A DNA stretch of 22,904 nt from JBOGUF01 sp050696075 (GTDB lineage Bacteria; Chloroflexota; Chloroflexia; Thermomicrobiales; UBA6265): contig JBOGUF010000088.1 in NCBI GenBank assembly GCA_050696075.1, forward strand, positions 1-22,904. Reading direction: 5' to 3'. Position numbers and translations under genes: made by a program. Within the stretch, counting starts at the first letter, position 1, and every line of letters starts with the position of its first letter. Positions 7,218 to 14,680 of this stretch are shown piece after piece. The notes under the pieces are model-generated. The model saw nothing but the letters and a program-made list of their open reading frames with translations. It did no database searches and was not told where the DNA came from.

Positions 7218-7928
7218 ATGCCCGCGACGCCCCGGCGAACCGCACCGACTCCGACCTCCGACGATGGCGAGGCAACGCCGAGCACGGGGGAGGGCCTCCA
7301 CTGGGGTCTTGTGGGGGCGGTGCTGGCCAGCGTCTGTTGCGTCGGTCCGCTGGTCGCCATCCTCGTGGGCGTCGGCGGGGCCGCGGGCGCGGTCGGGCTG
7401 GTGCGCTTCAAATGGGAGTTCATCGCCGTCGGCTTGGTTGTGACGCTGGTGGGGGTGGCGATCTCGCTGCGCAGGAGTAAGGCCCGCTGCTCGGTGAATG
7501 CCTACCGACGCAACCGCATCCTGATCCCGATCGTGAGCATGGCGACGTTCCTGCTCCTGGTCGTCGGCTCCAACGTTGTGCTCCTCAACGACCGGATCAT
7601 CGACGCGGCATCCTCCCGCCTGGCGAGAGAGACAACGACGGGCGCCCCAGAGCGAATTGCCGCGCCCGCCGCACATCAGCTCGACGTCGAGATCACCTCT
7701 GGCGTCTACTGCGCGGCCTGCCTGCTCGCGATCCAACAGCGAGTCGCCGAAACCCCTGGCGTCGAAAGCTTCGCGCTCCTTGACGACACCGACGGGTTCG
7801 TCGCTCGCATCGTCTACGACCCGACGAAGATCGACCAGGCGAGGTTGCTGACGACGATCGCCAGTGCTCCAGGGGCGGTCGGTGGGGAGTACGGCACCAA
7901 GCTGTTACGCGACGGACCGGTTAGCTGA
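7218..7928 (+). CDS. MerT-MerP fusion: mercuric ion transporter with C-terminal HMA domain
   Basis: A 236-residue protein. Residues 28-60 form MerT helix 1 with ASVCCVGPLVAILVGVGG (Cys40-Cys41); helix 2 follows, then a cytosolic loop RRSKARCSVNAYRR with one Cys (91) where MerT usually has a pair; helix 3 is ILIPIVSMATFLLLVVGSNV. After a linker, residues 155-236 resemble MerP/HMA: EITSGVYCAACLLAIQQRV (CAAC, Cys165/Cys168) and a VDP-like turn (IVYDPTKIDQARL). MerP binds Hg(II) outside and hands it to MerT; fusion places both steps in one chain. ATG 7218 has AAGGAGG nine bases upstream and a near-consensus promoter. First gene of an operon with the secreted HMA protein and a second MerT. Confidence 0.88.
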   Translation: MPATPRRTAPTPTSDDGEATPSTGEGLHWGLVGAVLASVCCVGPLVAILVGVGGAAGAVGLVRFKWEFIAVGLVVTLVGVAISLRRSKARCSVNAYRRNRILIPIVSMATFLLLVVGSNVVLLNDRIIDAASSRLARETTTGAPERIAAPAAHQLDVEITSGVYCAACLLAIQQRVAETPGVESFALLDDTDGFVARIVYDPTKIDQARLLTTIASAPGAVGGEYGTKLLRDGPVS

Positions 7929-7984
7929 GACGGCGATCCCACCCACATCGTCGATTGGCCCAAATCCACCGGGAGAGGGAGTCA

Positions 7985-8740
7985 ATGAGCGGGAGGAAAG
8001 CGCCGAGGATCGCGCTCGGTCTGCTGATAGTTGTCACGGGGCTCGTCGTCGCCCCCGACCTGGGATTCGCGCAGGATGCCACCGCGCCGGCCGACGACCA
8101 CATCGTTGCTCACCACCCGGCCCACGTTCACCGGGGCAGCTGCGCGGAACCCGATCCGGCTCCCGCCTTCGTGCTTACCGAGCTGGCAATGGACCTCGAA
8201 GCGATGGGGCAGGGGCCGGCAATCCCGGTGGAGTTCGGCGTGACGACGGTCGAGGCCACGCTGAGCGACCTGCTTGCAAGCCCGCATGCGATCGACATCC
8301 ACGAAATCCGCGAGAGCCCCGCGGAGCAGGACATGGTCGTCGCCTGTGGCGACATCGGCGGTCAGCCGGCAGGTGATGAGCTCGCGGTTGGGGTGCGGGA
8401 GCAGAACGGCTCTGGATTTGCCGGCATCGCTTGGCTGCAACCGTCCGCAGACGGTACGGCGATCACCCTCTTCATGGCGCACGGGCTTGCCGGCGAGACG
8501 CATGCTACGGCAGATACCCAGGCGACCGAGGCCACCGCGACGTTCCACGTGCCGACCATCACGTGTCCCGCCTGCCACCTCCGCGTGGAGGCCAGCATCA
8601 GCAATATGCCCGGCATCCTGGAGATCGCTTTCGACGGTCAGGACGTGACCGTGACCTACGACCCCAGCCAGGTTTCGCCCGAGGAGATCGAAGCAGCGAT
8701 CGAGTCGGGCGGCGACGAAGCCGAGCGAGTCGGGGCATAG
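7985..8740 (+). CDS. secreted protein with C-terminal MerP-like heavy-metal-binding domain
   Basis: A 251-residue exported protein. A signal peptide (IALGLLIVVTGLVVAPDLGFAQ, cut near residue 30) is followed by a His-rich stretch (DDHIVAHHPAHVHRGSC) and a beta-rich region of about 130 residues that I do not recognise. Residues 186-245 are an HMA domain: VPTITCPACHLRVEASISNM (CPAC, Cys194/Cys197), ending VTVTYDPSQVSPEEIEAAIE as in MerP/CopZ. Role: capture of Hg(II) outside the membrane for delivery to MerT (inferred). ATG 7985 has GGGAGAGGGAG upstream. It lies between the MerT-MerP fusion and a second MerT; four bases separate it from the latter. Confidence 0.82.
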   Translation: MSGRKAPRIALGLLIVVTGLVVAPDLGFAQDATAPADDHIVAHHPAHVHRGSCAEPDPAPAFVLTELAMDLEAMGQGPAIPVEFGVTTVEATLSDLLASPHAIDIHEIRESPAEQDMVVACGDIGGQPAGDELAVGVREQNGSGFAGIAWLQPSADGTAITLFMAHGLAGETHATADTQATEATATFHVPTITCPACHLRVEASISNMPGILEIAFDGQDVTVTYDPSQVSPEEIEAAIESGGDEAERVGA

Positions 8741-8744
8741 GCGC

Positions 8745-9125
8745 ATGGCGTGGACGTGGCTCGAGCAGTGTCGCATCGACCGGGCGGAGGGAGTGGCCGC
8801 CGCCGGCGGTGTCGGGTCGGGCTTCGTCGGTGGGCTGCTGGCGAGCCTCTGCTGCCTCCCGCCGGCGCTGGCGCTCGCGCTCGGGCTCGGCGGATCGACC
8901 TTCCTCGTCTCCCTTGGGGCCTACCAGACCGAGTTCCGCGCGGCTGGCCTGGTGCTCACAGGACTCGCCGTCTGGTGGACACTGCGGCGCCGGGCACGCG
9001 CCTGTCGTACACACCCCAACCCAATCCCGTTCCTGCTCCTCTCGCTCGGGAGCTTCGTCGCCGCCTACCTGGTCCTCACCTACGTTGTGACGCCGTTCCT
9101 TTACGACGTCTATGCCAGGCGCTGA
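8745..9125 (+). CDS. merT: MerT-type mercuric ion transporter
   Basis: A 126-residue protein with the MerT plan and length (MerT is about 116). Helix 1 holds GGLLASLCCLPPALALALGLGG-like sequence with Cys36-Cys37 followed by Leu-Pro; helix 2 is FRAAGLVLTGLAVWWTL; the cytosolic loop RRRARACRTHPNPI has a single Cys87 instead of two; helix 3 is FLLLSLGSFVAAYLVLTYVV. MerT passes Hg(II) from MerP through the membrane to MerA. The start overlaps closely with the end of the secreted HMA gene (stop at 8740, ATG at 8745), so translation is probably coupled. Third gene of the operon, converging on the merA operon. Confidence 0.85.
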   Translation: MAWTWLEQCRIDRAEGVAAAGGVGSGFVGGLLASLCCLPPALALALGLGGSTFLVSLGAYQTEFRAAGLVLTGLAVWWTLRRRARACRTHPNPIPFLLLSLGSFVAAYLVLTYVVTPFLYDVYARR

Positions 9126-9134
9126 CCGACGTCC

Positions 9135-9548
9135 TTACCGGCCGGCGTTGCGGCCCAGCCAGAAGAGCGTTTCGGAGGTTGCCGCTACGCCCAAGCCAAA
9201 GGCGAGATGAGTGACGAAGCCACGCAGGTGCGTCACGACCGGATCGAGATCCGTGCGGCGGCGCACGAACGTGCACACCGACCCCCATCTCATGCCGAGC
9301 CCATAGTGAAAGATCAGAGCCCCAAACCTTTGGATCTGCCGATTCGACACCCGCGGCCCCAACAGTTGGGTAGTTTTCTGCGCGGCGATTTCGTACGGCG
9401 GACCGGGCCATACCGCGTCCTCCCGCCGTCGGGCCTCTTCGGGTTCCGACTCGTACAACTTCGTCGCCACCGTCTCCATCACCCTGGTGCTGACGTAACC
9501 GCTGATCAGGCCGATGGTGAGGTTTGCGATAACTGCCCGGCCTTGCAA
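9135..9548 (-). CDS. small membrane protein downstream of merA, unknown function
   Basis: A 137-residue protein with a TTG start at 9548 preceded at five bases by AAAGGGGAG, a strong ribosome site. Two hydrophobic stretches are visible (AVIANLTIGLISGYVSTRVM near the start and VTHLAFGLGVAATSETLFWL near the end) around a charged middle (YESEPEEARRREDAVWPGPP, then RFGALIFHYGLGMRWGS). I do not recognise it with certainty; the opening NLTIGLISGYVSTRVM recalls DUF1440/YagU-type proteins. It starts 43 bases after merA on the same strand, so it is likely co-transcribed, and it may serve mercury handling. Only one Cys is present, so it is not a MerT-like carrier. Confidence 0.75.
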   Translation of the reverse strand: MQGRAVIANLTIGLISGYVSTRVMETVATKLYESEPEEARRREDAVWPGPPYEIAAQKTTQLLGPRVSNRQIQRFGALIFHYGLGMRWGSVCTFVRRRTDLDPVVTHLRGFVTHLAFGLGVAATSETLFWLGRNAGR

Positions 9549-9591
9549 GGAACTCCCCTTTCCGCTGGAATCGTTCTTCGCCGGTCTTGCC

Positions 9592-10998
9592 TCAGGCCGC
9601 GCAGCAGGAGAGCTTCGAGACGTCCCGCTCGAAGGCGAGCGCGCCGAGCTTGAGACCCTCGGTCATCGTGAGGTACGGGGCAAAGCTCTCGACCAAGTCG
9701 GCCACGGTAAGGTGGTGTTTGACCGCGAGTGTGGCGGCATAGATCACGTCGCCGGCGTTGCCCGCCACGACGTGCGCCCCGAGCACGCGATCCGTGGCCG
9801 CGTCGGCGACGAGCTTGAAAACGCCGACGTCCTCGTAGTTGACCTGCGCCCGCGGCACCGCCGTCAGGGGCAGAACCGAGGTCTTGACGTCGAAGCCCTC
9901 AGCGCGCGCCTGTTCCTCGGTCAGGCCGACGACGGCGACCTGGGGGTCGGTGAAGATCACGCCCGGCAGGGCGGTCAGGTCGACGGGCTTGGGAATGCCG
10001 TTCAGCGCGTTCTCGGCGGCGAGGCCGCCCTGGTAGGCGGCGACGTAGACGAACTGTGGGGCCAGCGTGACGTCCCCGGCGGCGAGGACGCGCGAGTTGG
10101 TCGTGCGCAGGTGCTCGTCGACGATGATCGCTCCATCTTCGTCCGTCTCAACTCCAGCAGCCGGGAGATTGAGGGCCTCGACATTCGGCGACCGGCCGGT
10201 CGCCACCAGGACGTGCTCCGCGTCCAAGACCCGCCGTGCGCCGTCGACCTCGACGTGCACGAGTCGATTGGCGCCATTGCGCTCGACGCGTTGGATATGG
10301 GCGCCGGTGAGGACCTTTATCCCGTCTCGGGTGAGCATCTCGCCGACCGCCACGGCGATCTCCGGCTCATAGTCTCGCAGCAACCGCTGACCCCGTTGCA
10401 GGAGCGTGACCTCTGTGCCCAGGCGCCGGAAGAGCTGCCCCAGCTCGAGCGCGATGTAGCCGGCGCCGAGGACGACGAGGGAGCGGGGCAAGGCGGTGAG
10501 GTCCATCGCGGTCGTGCTCGTCAGGTACCCGGCCTCGGCGAGCCCCGGGAATGGCGGAACGGCCGGTCGGGCGCCGGTAGCGATGAGGTAATTGGCGGCC
10601 CGGATCGTGTGAGGGCCGACGCCGAGCGTGGTGTCGGCGAGGAATCGCGCATCGCCCTCGCTGATGATGAGTTCCCAGCCGTACTCGTCGACGAGGTTGG
10701 CGTACTTGTCCCGGCGGAGGGAACCGACGAGCCGGTTCTTCTGCTCGACCATCGCGCCGAAGTCCACGGCTCCGGCGTGGGTTTCGATGCCGGCGAAGGG
10801 GTGATGGCCGGCGAGGTGGTAGACCTCCGCGGCGCGCAGCAGCGTCTTCGAGGGGACGCAGCCGATATTGACGCAGGTGCCGCCGATCGTGCCCCGCTCG
10901 ACCATGACCACACGGGCGTTCTGCTCGCGCGCCTTGATCGCTGCCGCGAAGGCGGCCGAGCCCGACCCGACGATTGCCAGGTCGTAATCCCTCTTCAT
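9592..10998 (-). CDS. merA: mercuric reductase MerA (core form without NmerA domain)
   Basis: A 468-residue flavoprotein that reduces Hg(II) to Hg(0) with NADPH. It begins directly with the FAD fold (YDLAIVGSGSAAFAAAIKA, GSGSAA 11-16), then the redox pair in GGTCVNIGCVPSKTLLRAAE (Cys42, Cys47), the NADPH motif VVLGAGYIALELGQ, a second FAD motif RVLAAGDVTLAPQFVYVAA, and the dimer domain with VESFAPYLTMTEGLKL. The C-terminus LSCCAA supplies the MerA-specific vicinal pair (Cys465-Cys466) that separates it from lipoamide dehydrogenase. The N-terminal HMA domain of longer MerA forms is absent. ATG 10998 has GGGAGA seven bases upstream; an ATG at 11019 is less likely. Divergent from the LuxR-type regulator. 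Confidence 0.96.
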   Translation of the reverse strand: MKRDYDLAIVGSGSAAFAAAIKAREQNARVVMVERGTIGGTCVNIGCVPSKTLLRAAEVYHLAGHHPFAGIETHAGAVDFGAMVEQKNRLVGSLRRDKYANLVDEYGWELIISEGDARFLADTTLGVGPHTIRAANYLIATGARPAVPPFPGLAEAGYLTSTTAMDLTALPRSLVVLGAGYIALELGQLFRRLGTEVTLLQRGQRLLRDYEPEIAVAVGEMLTRDGIKVLTGAHIQRVERNGANRLVHVEVDGARRVLDAEHVLVATGRSPNVEALNLPAAGVETDEDGAIIVDEHLRTTNSRVLAAGDVTLAPQFVYVAAYQGGLAAENALNGIPKPVDLTALPGVIFTDPQVAVVGLTEEQARAEGFDVKTSVLPLTAVPRAQVNYEDVGVFKLVADAATDRVLGAHVVAGNAGDVIYAATLAVKHHLTVADLVESFAPYLTMTEGLKLGALAFERDVSKLSCCAA

Positions 10999-11044
10999 CG
11001 TTGTCTCCCGTCTGTCCATTGTCCGCGTGTCGAACGGCGGACCA

Positions 11045-11085
11045 GATATATGATATCATCATAATCGAATACGTTGGAATATTCC
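11045..11085. promoter_or_regulatory. AT-rich divergent control region between merA and the LuxR-type regulator
   Basis: The spacer is sharply AT-rich and holds two perfect 10-bp palindromes: ATGATATCAT (11050-11059) and GGAATATTCC (11076-11085). TATGAT (11049-11054) or CATAAT (11060-11065) could be a rightward -10, and the opposite strand offers TATATC-like boxes, but no convincing -35 was found on either strand. The palindromes are candidate operators, possibly for the ArsR-type or LuxR-type regulators of this island. The exact promoter is not resolved. Confidence 0.5.
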
Positions 11086-11098
11086 TAGAGGGGTTGTC

Positions 11099-12190
11099 AT
11101 GCCGAGTATGTTTGATCTCATGGAGCCACGCATCCACTACGCCCACTCCGCCGACCAGACGAGCATCGCCTACTGGACGGTGGGCGACGGTCCGCCTCTG
11201 GTCTATTTGGCAGGAGGTCCGTGGAGCCACATCGAGCTATGGCAGGTCCCCGAGTGCCGCCGCTGGTACGAGCGATTGGCGCAGGATCGGATGCTTGTCC
11301 GCTACGACCTGCGAGGGACCCGCCTCTCCGAGCGTAACGTCGCCGACTTTTCGCTGGACACTTTGGTAGGAGACCTGGAGGCGGTCGTCGACCGCCTGAG
11401 CCTCGGCCGGTTCGCGCTCTTCGGCGCCGCCGACGCGGGGCCGGTGGCGCTCGCGTACGCGGCCCGCCACCCGGACCGAGTTAGCCGGCTGGTCCTCTGG
11501 TGCGCCTGGGTGCGGCCGGCCGACATCAGTTCGCCGAGCGTTCGCGCGTGGCTGAGTCTTTCCGACTATAATTGGGACCTCATGACCGAAATGTGCGCGC
11601 ACCTAGCGCTGGGCTGGTCGGGCGGCGAAGTAGGCAGGCAGGCCGCGCAGCGGCTGCGCGAGGTCGTCACGCCCGAGGTGATGCAGGCGGCGCTGGCAGC
11701 GCTCGAACGGGTCGACGTTTTGGATCTGTTGCCGCGCGTGCAGGCGCCGACGCTCGTTCTGCACCGCCGGAATCTGCCCTGGTTGCCGGTTGACGTCGCC
11801 AGCCGCCTTGCCTCCCGCCTCCCGAACGCTCGCCTGACCGTCTTCCCTGGGGAGGCGACGGCGCCCTACCTGGGCGACGCCGCGGAGTTGGCCCGCATGA
11901 TCGAGGAGTTTCTCGACGAGGAAGAGGAAGTCGTGCCATCGGACGGTCCGCCGCCTCGCGTCCCCATCCTCGGGTCACGGCCGGGGCTGTCGCACCCAAA
12001 CGGGTTGACGGAGCGGGAGATCGAGGTGTTGCGTCTGATCGCCAGCGGACAGACCAACAGCGAGATTGCCGACGAGCTAACGCTGAGCGTCCGCACCGTC
12101 GAGCGCCACATCGGCAACCTCTACGGCAAGATCGGCGCCCGCGGCCGCGCCGATGCTACCGCCTACGCCTTGACCCGAGAGCTTGTCTAG
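11099..12190 (+). CDS. LuxR-type transcriptional regulator with catalytically dead alpha/beta-hydrolase domain
   Basis: A 363-residue protein. Residues 12-275 follow the alpha/beta-hydrolase fold (IAYWTVGDGPPLVYLAGGPW, then RYDLRGTRLSER). The nucleophile elbow reads FGAADAGPVAL: Ala111 stands where GxSxG has Ser. At the usual His site the sequence is GEATAPYLGD, with Thr254 where relatives have GHAPFLGD. Both catalytic residues are therefore gone, and the domain should bind but not hydrolyse. Residues 302-360 are a LuxR/GerE helix-turn-helix (LTEREIEVLRLIASGQTNSE, TVERHIGNLYGKIG). ATG 11099 has AGAGGGG five bases upstream. Divergent from merA and upstream of merB, it is a plausible regulator of the island, sensing an unknown ligand (inference). 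Confidence 0.9.
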   Translation: MPSMFDLMEPRIHYAHSADQTSIAYWTVGDGPPLVYLAGGPWSHIELWQVPECRRWYERLAQDRMLVRYDLRGTRLSERNVADFSLDTLVGDLEAVVDRLSLGRFALFGAADAGPVALAYAARHPDRVSRLVLWCAWVRPADISSPSVRAWLSLSDYNWDLMTEMCAHLALGWSGGEVGRQAAQRLREVVTPEVMQAALAALERVDVLDLLPRVQAPTLVLHRRNLPWLPVDVASRLASRLPNARLTVFPGEATAPYLGDAAELARMIEEFLDEEEEVVPSDGPPPRVPILGSRPGLSHPNGLTEREIEVLRLIASGQTNSEIADELTLSVRTVERHIGNLYGKIGARGRADATAYALTRELV

Positions 12191-12227
12191 GCCGCGGTCC
12201 TCCCGACTACGTGTTCTCCGTCATCGG

Positions 12228-12250
12228 CGGGCGCCGAAGCGCCCGTTCTT
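12228..12250 (+). terminator. stem-loop with T-rich tail after the LuxR-type regulator gene
   Basis: CGGGCGC (12228-12234), loop CGAA, GCGCCCG (12239-12245), followed by TTCTT. The stable tetraloop stem and T-rich tail look like an intrinsic terminator 37 bases after the regulator's stop. It would partly separate the regulator from merB downstream; no strong promoter for merB was found in the remaining gap. Confidence 0.6.
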
Positions 12251-12369
12251 CGTGTCAGAACCGCGTGCTGGCTCGGATGGCAGCCGCTTCTTCCGTCGGT
12301 AGTCTGGTCTCCGTGATGGGCAGCGCTGGCTGCTCCGCGGATTCAACTAACACCGATGGAGGTTTCACG

Positions 12370-13062
12370 ATGGCAAACCCGCGCGCAACCGAGTTCCTGA
12401 AACGAGTGACGCAGGACGGCGGACTGCTGGACTACGGGCCGGAGCACTCCCGCCTCCTCGTCCGGGTGATCCGGACGCTGGCCAGGGGTCGGCCGGTCTC
12501 CAACGAGGAGGTGGACCGCATCATCGCCGAGCTGGGAGTCGCGCCATCGGAGGCGGACGAGTTCCTGCGGACGTGGACCGAGCGCGACGCCGACGACCGC
12601 ATCGTCGGCGCACACGGCCTGTCGCTGAACGAGTTCCAGCACCGCTTCTCTGTCAATGGAACCCAGTTGTCTACCTGGTGCGCCGAGGACGCGCTCTTCC
12701 TCCCCGCGCTGCTCGATCAGACGGCCACCGTCGAGTCGCCGTCACCGATAAGCAAGCAGACGGTCCGGCTCCGGGTCGGCCCGCGGGGGGTGGAAGAGGT
12801 CAGCCCGGACGGCGCCGTCGTCTCGATCGTCATCGTCGAGCCGGAGGCGGCCGACATGAGCTCGGTCGAGGCGATCTGGGGCACGTTCTGCCACCACATC
12901 TTCTTCTTTGCCTCGCGCGAGGAGGCGGAACAGTGGGCCGCGAACCGGGACGACATCGAGATCTTGTCGGTCGAGGAGGGCTACGAGCTCGGACGCCTGA
13001 TCGCGTCCCGGCTCCTCGCCTACGAGGCCGAACGCAGCAATCTTCATGGAGGTAACGCATGA
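12370..13062 (+). CDS. merB: organomercurial lyase MerB (canonical type)
   Basis: A 230-residue enzyme that cleaves the carbon-mercury bond of organomercurials by protonolysis, giving Hg(II) for MerA. The N-terminal part is a winged-helix-like segment (LARGRPVSNEEVDRIIAELG). The core has LSTWCAEDALFLPALLDQTA with Cys104 and Asp107, matching Cys96/Asp99 of plasmid R831b MerB, then GTFCHHIFFFASREEAEQWA with Cys174 matching Cys159. Motif spacing and length fit the family. ATG 12370 has GGAGG seven bases upstream; the frame is open further upstream but passes through the terminator region. Its stop overlaps the next gene by ATGA, so it is coupled to the small membrane protein. Confidence 0.93.
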   Translation: MANPRATEFLKRVTQDGGLLDYGPEHSRLLVRVIRTLARGRPVSNEEVDRIIAELGVAPSEADEFLRTWTERDADDRIVGAHGLSLNEFQHRFSVNGTQLSTWCAEDALFLPALLDQTATVESPSPISKQTVRLRVGPRGVEEVSPDGAVVSIVIVEPEAADMSSVEAIWGTFCHHIFFFASREEAEQWAANRDDIEILSVEEGYELGRLIASRLLAYEAERSNLHGGNA

Positions 13063-13595
13063 CGACAACGGCGAATAGGCGCGCGATCGGACCGGTCGGC
13101 ACACTTGCCCGAGTCGTCGTCGGCCTGGCCGCCATAGCCCTGGCGCTGGTGGGCGGCCTGCAATGGTGGGAAGCGTCGCTGGGCGTGGTCATCATTCCGT
13201 TGGTCGTCACGTTTGGCCAAGCCTGGCTCGTCCGCCAATACCCCGACGCCCTGCGTGAGGTCGACTACGCCGGCGCCTGCGCCACCGCCTTGATCGTCGC
13301 CCCGTTCCTGATCATCCCGTACACAAGCGATGCCACCTGGCTCTGGTTGGGCGCGTCGATGTTGCTGGCGGCCGTGCGCGGCTACGCAGGGTGCGAGGTG
13401 CTCGCCATCTCCAACTGGCTGCTTCGGCGGGACGACACGGTCGGCTGCGTGCTCTTCACGCCGATTGACCAGGTCGAGACCCGGTGGCAGCGGGCCGAGG
13501 CGCGAGATGCTTCCCGGCCGGGTCAGAGAGAGCGGGATCGAGATCGTGAGGAGCCGTTCTCCCGCGCGATGGGAGCGAACCAGGATGGAGGTTGA
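13059..13595 (+). CDS. small integral membrane protein coupled to merB, unknown function
   Basis: A 178-residue protein that starts inside the merB stop codon (ATGA overlap) with GGAGG about 8 bases before its ATG. Four hydrophobic segments are seen: VGTLARVVVGLAAIALALVG, WEASLGVVIIPLVVTFGQAW, ACATALIVAPFLIIPY and WLWLGASMLLAAV. A polar, probably conserved tail follows (RGYAGCEVLAISNWLLRRDD, TVGCVLFTPIDQVE) with two Cys, then a charged end. I do not recognise the family with certainty. Position between merB and an ABC exporter, with translational coupling, implies a role in organomercurial handling. Its last 11 bases overlap the start of the ABC ATPase gene. Confidence 0.8.
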   Translation: MTTTANRRAIGPVGTLARVVVGLAAIALALVGGLQWWEASLGVVIIPLVVTFGQAWLVRQYPDALREVDYAGACATALIVAPFLIIPYTSDATWLWLGASMLLAAVRGYAGCEVLAISNWLLRRDDTVGCVLFTPIDQVETRWQRAEARDASRPGQRERDRDREEPFSRAMGANQDGG

Positions 13596-14629
13596 AGACG
13601 CTCGAAATGGGTTGACACAAGCCAATGTGGAGCGCACGGATACCATCGCCAGCGCCGGCCGAGCGGCGATCGCATGGACCGACGGTCATCGCGCACCGGC
13701 GGCGGTGGCGGTCGACGGGCTGACCAAGACCTATGGCCGTGGGCCGACGGCGGTGCGGGCGGTCGACGACGTGACTTTGACGATACCTGCCGAGCAGGGC
13801 GAAGACCTGCTCGGGCCGAACGGGGCCGGGAAGACGACGCTGATCAAGATGATCTGCGGTCTGGTCACCCCGACTTCAGGCACCGCGCGCGTGGTCGGCT
13901 ACGACATCGCCCGCCAGCGCAGCGCGGCAGTGCTCCAGCTCGGGGCCGTGTTGGAAGGCGGGCGCAACGTCTACTGGTCGATGCCGGCCTGGCAGAACCT
14001 GCTCTACTTCGGCCGCTTGAAGGGGTTGCGCGGTGAGGAGATCAAGCCGCGGGCGGAGCGGCTGCTCTCGGAGCTGGGCCTCTGGGAGCGCCGCAACCAG
14101 CTCGTGGGCGGGTTCTCCCGCGGCATGCAGCAGAAGGTGGCCGTCGCCGCCGCGCTTATCACCGACCCGCCGATCCTGCTGCTGGACGAGCCCACCATCG
14201 GCCTCGACGTGCAGGCTGCCCGCACGGTAAAGGAGTGGGTCGTCCGGCTGGCGCACGAGGAGGGCAAGACGGTCGTCTTGACGACACCAGCTCGCCATGG
14301 CCCAGGAGCTGGCCGATCGCGTGGCCATCATTCGCAACGGCCGCATCGGCGCGGATCTGCCGGTCGGCGAGCTGTTGGCCCAGTTTCGGGAGGATCGCTA
14401 TCGCATCACGCTCGGTGCGCCGCTGGACACGGCGCCGCTGCGGCTGCCGGCGGGCGTCGCGGTCAGTCACGACAACGGCGTCACCACCCTGACCGCTCCG
14501 ATGACGGACCAGCGTGACCTGTACGACCTGCTCGAACGGTTGCGCGCCTTGGATGCGCCGCTGCAGTCGGTGACCCAGGTCGAGCCGGACCTGGAGGACG
14601 TCTTCCTGCGCATCGTGGAGGGGAGGTGA
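13585..14629 (+). CDS. ABC transporter ATP-binding protein (frameshifted in this sequence)
   Basis: About 347 residues when read across a frameshift near 14284-14297. The first frame (from ATG 13585) gives VAVDGLTKTYGRGPTAVRAV, Walker A GPNGAGKTT, the drug-exporter style signature GGFSRGMQQKVAVAAAL and Walker B ILLLDEPTIGLD. It then reads VVLTTP and turns into Arg/His-rich nonsense ending at 14517. The next frame continues correctly: LAMAQELADRVAIIRNGRIG through VEPDLEDVFLRIVEGR, stop at 14629. Restoring two bases at 14286 would give TTHQLAMAQE with the H-loop His. The segment before Walker A (EQGEDLLGPNG) is also two residues shorter than the usual EQGEIFGLLGPNG. Either a sequencing error or a broken gene. 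It energises the two ABC-2 permeases downstream. Confidence 0.85.
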
Positions 14630-14680
14630 CATGACCGCCAGCACAGCGCATGCCCCAACTCCCCCCGGCGTTGCCCCGCG

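Noticed and set aside
9514..11064. Long plus-strand open frame opposite merA
   Set aside because: It is the mirror of the merA codons; charged, repetitive residues and no family motif.
12211..12369. N-terminal extension of MerB
   Set aside because: It crosses the stem-loop terminator, lacks a ribosome site, and ATG 12370 has GGAGG and family-like length.
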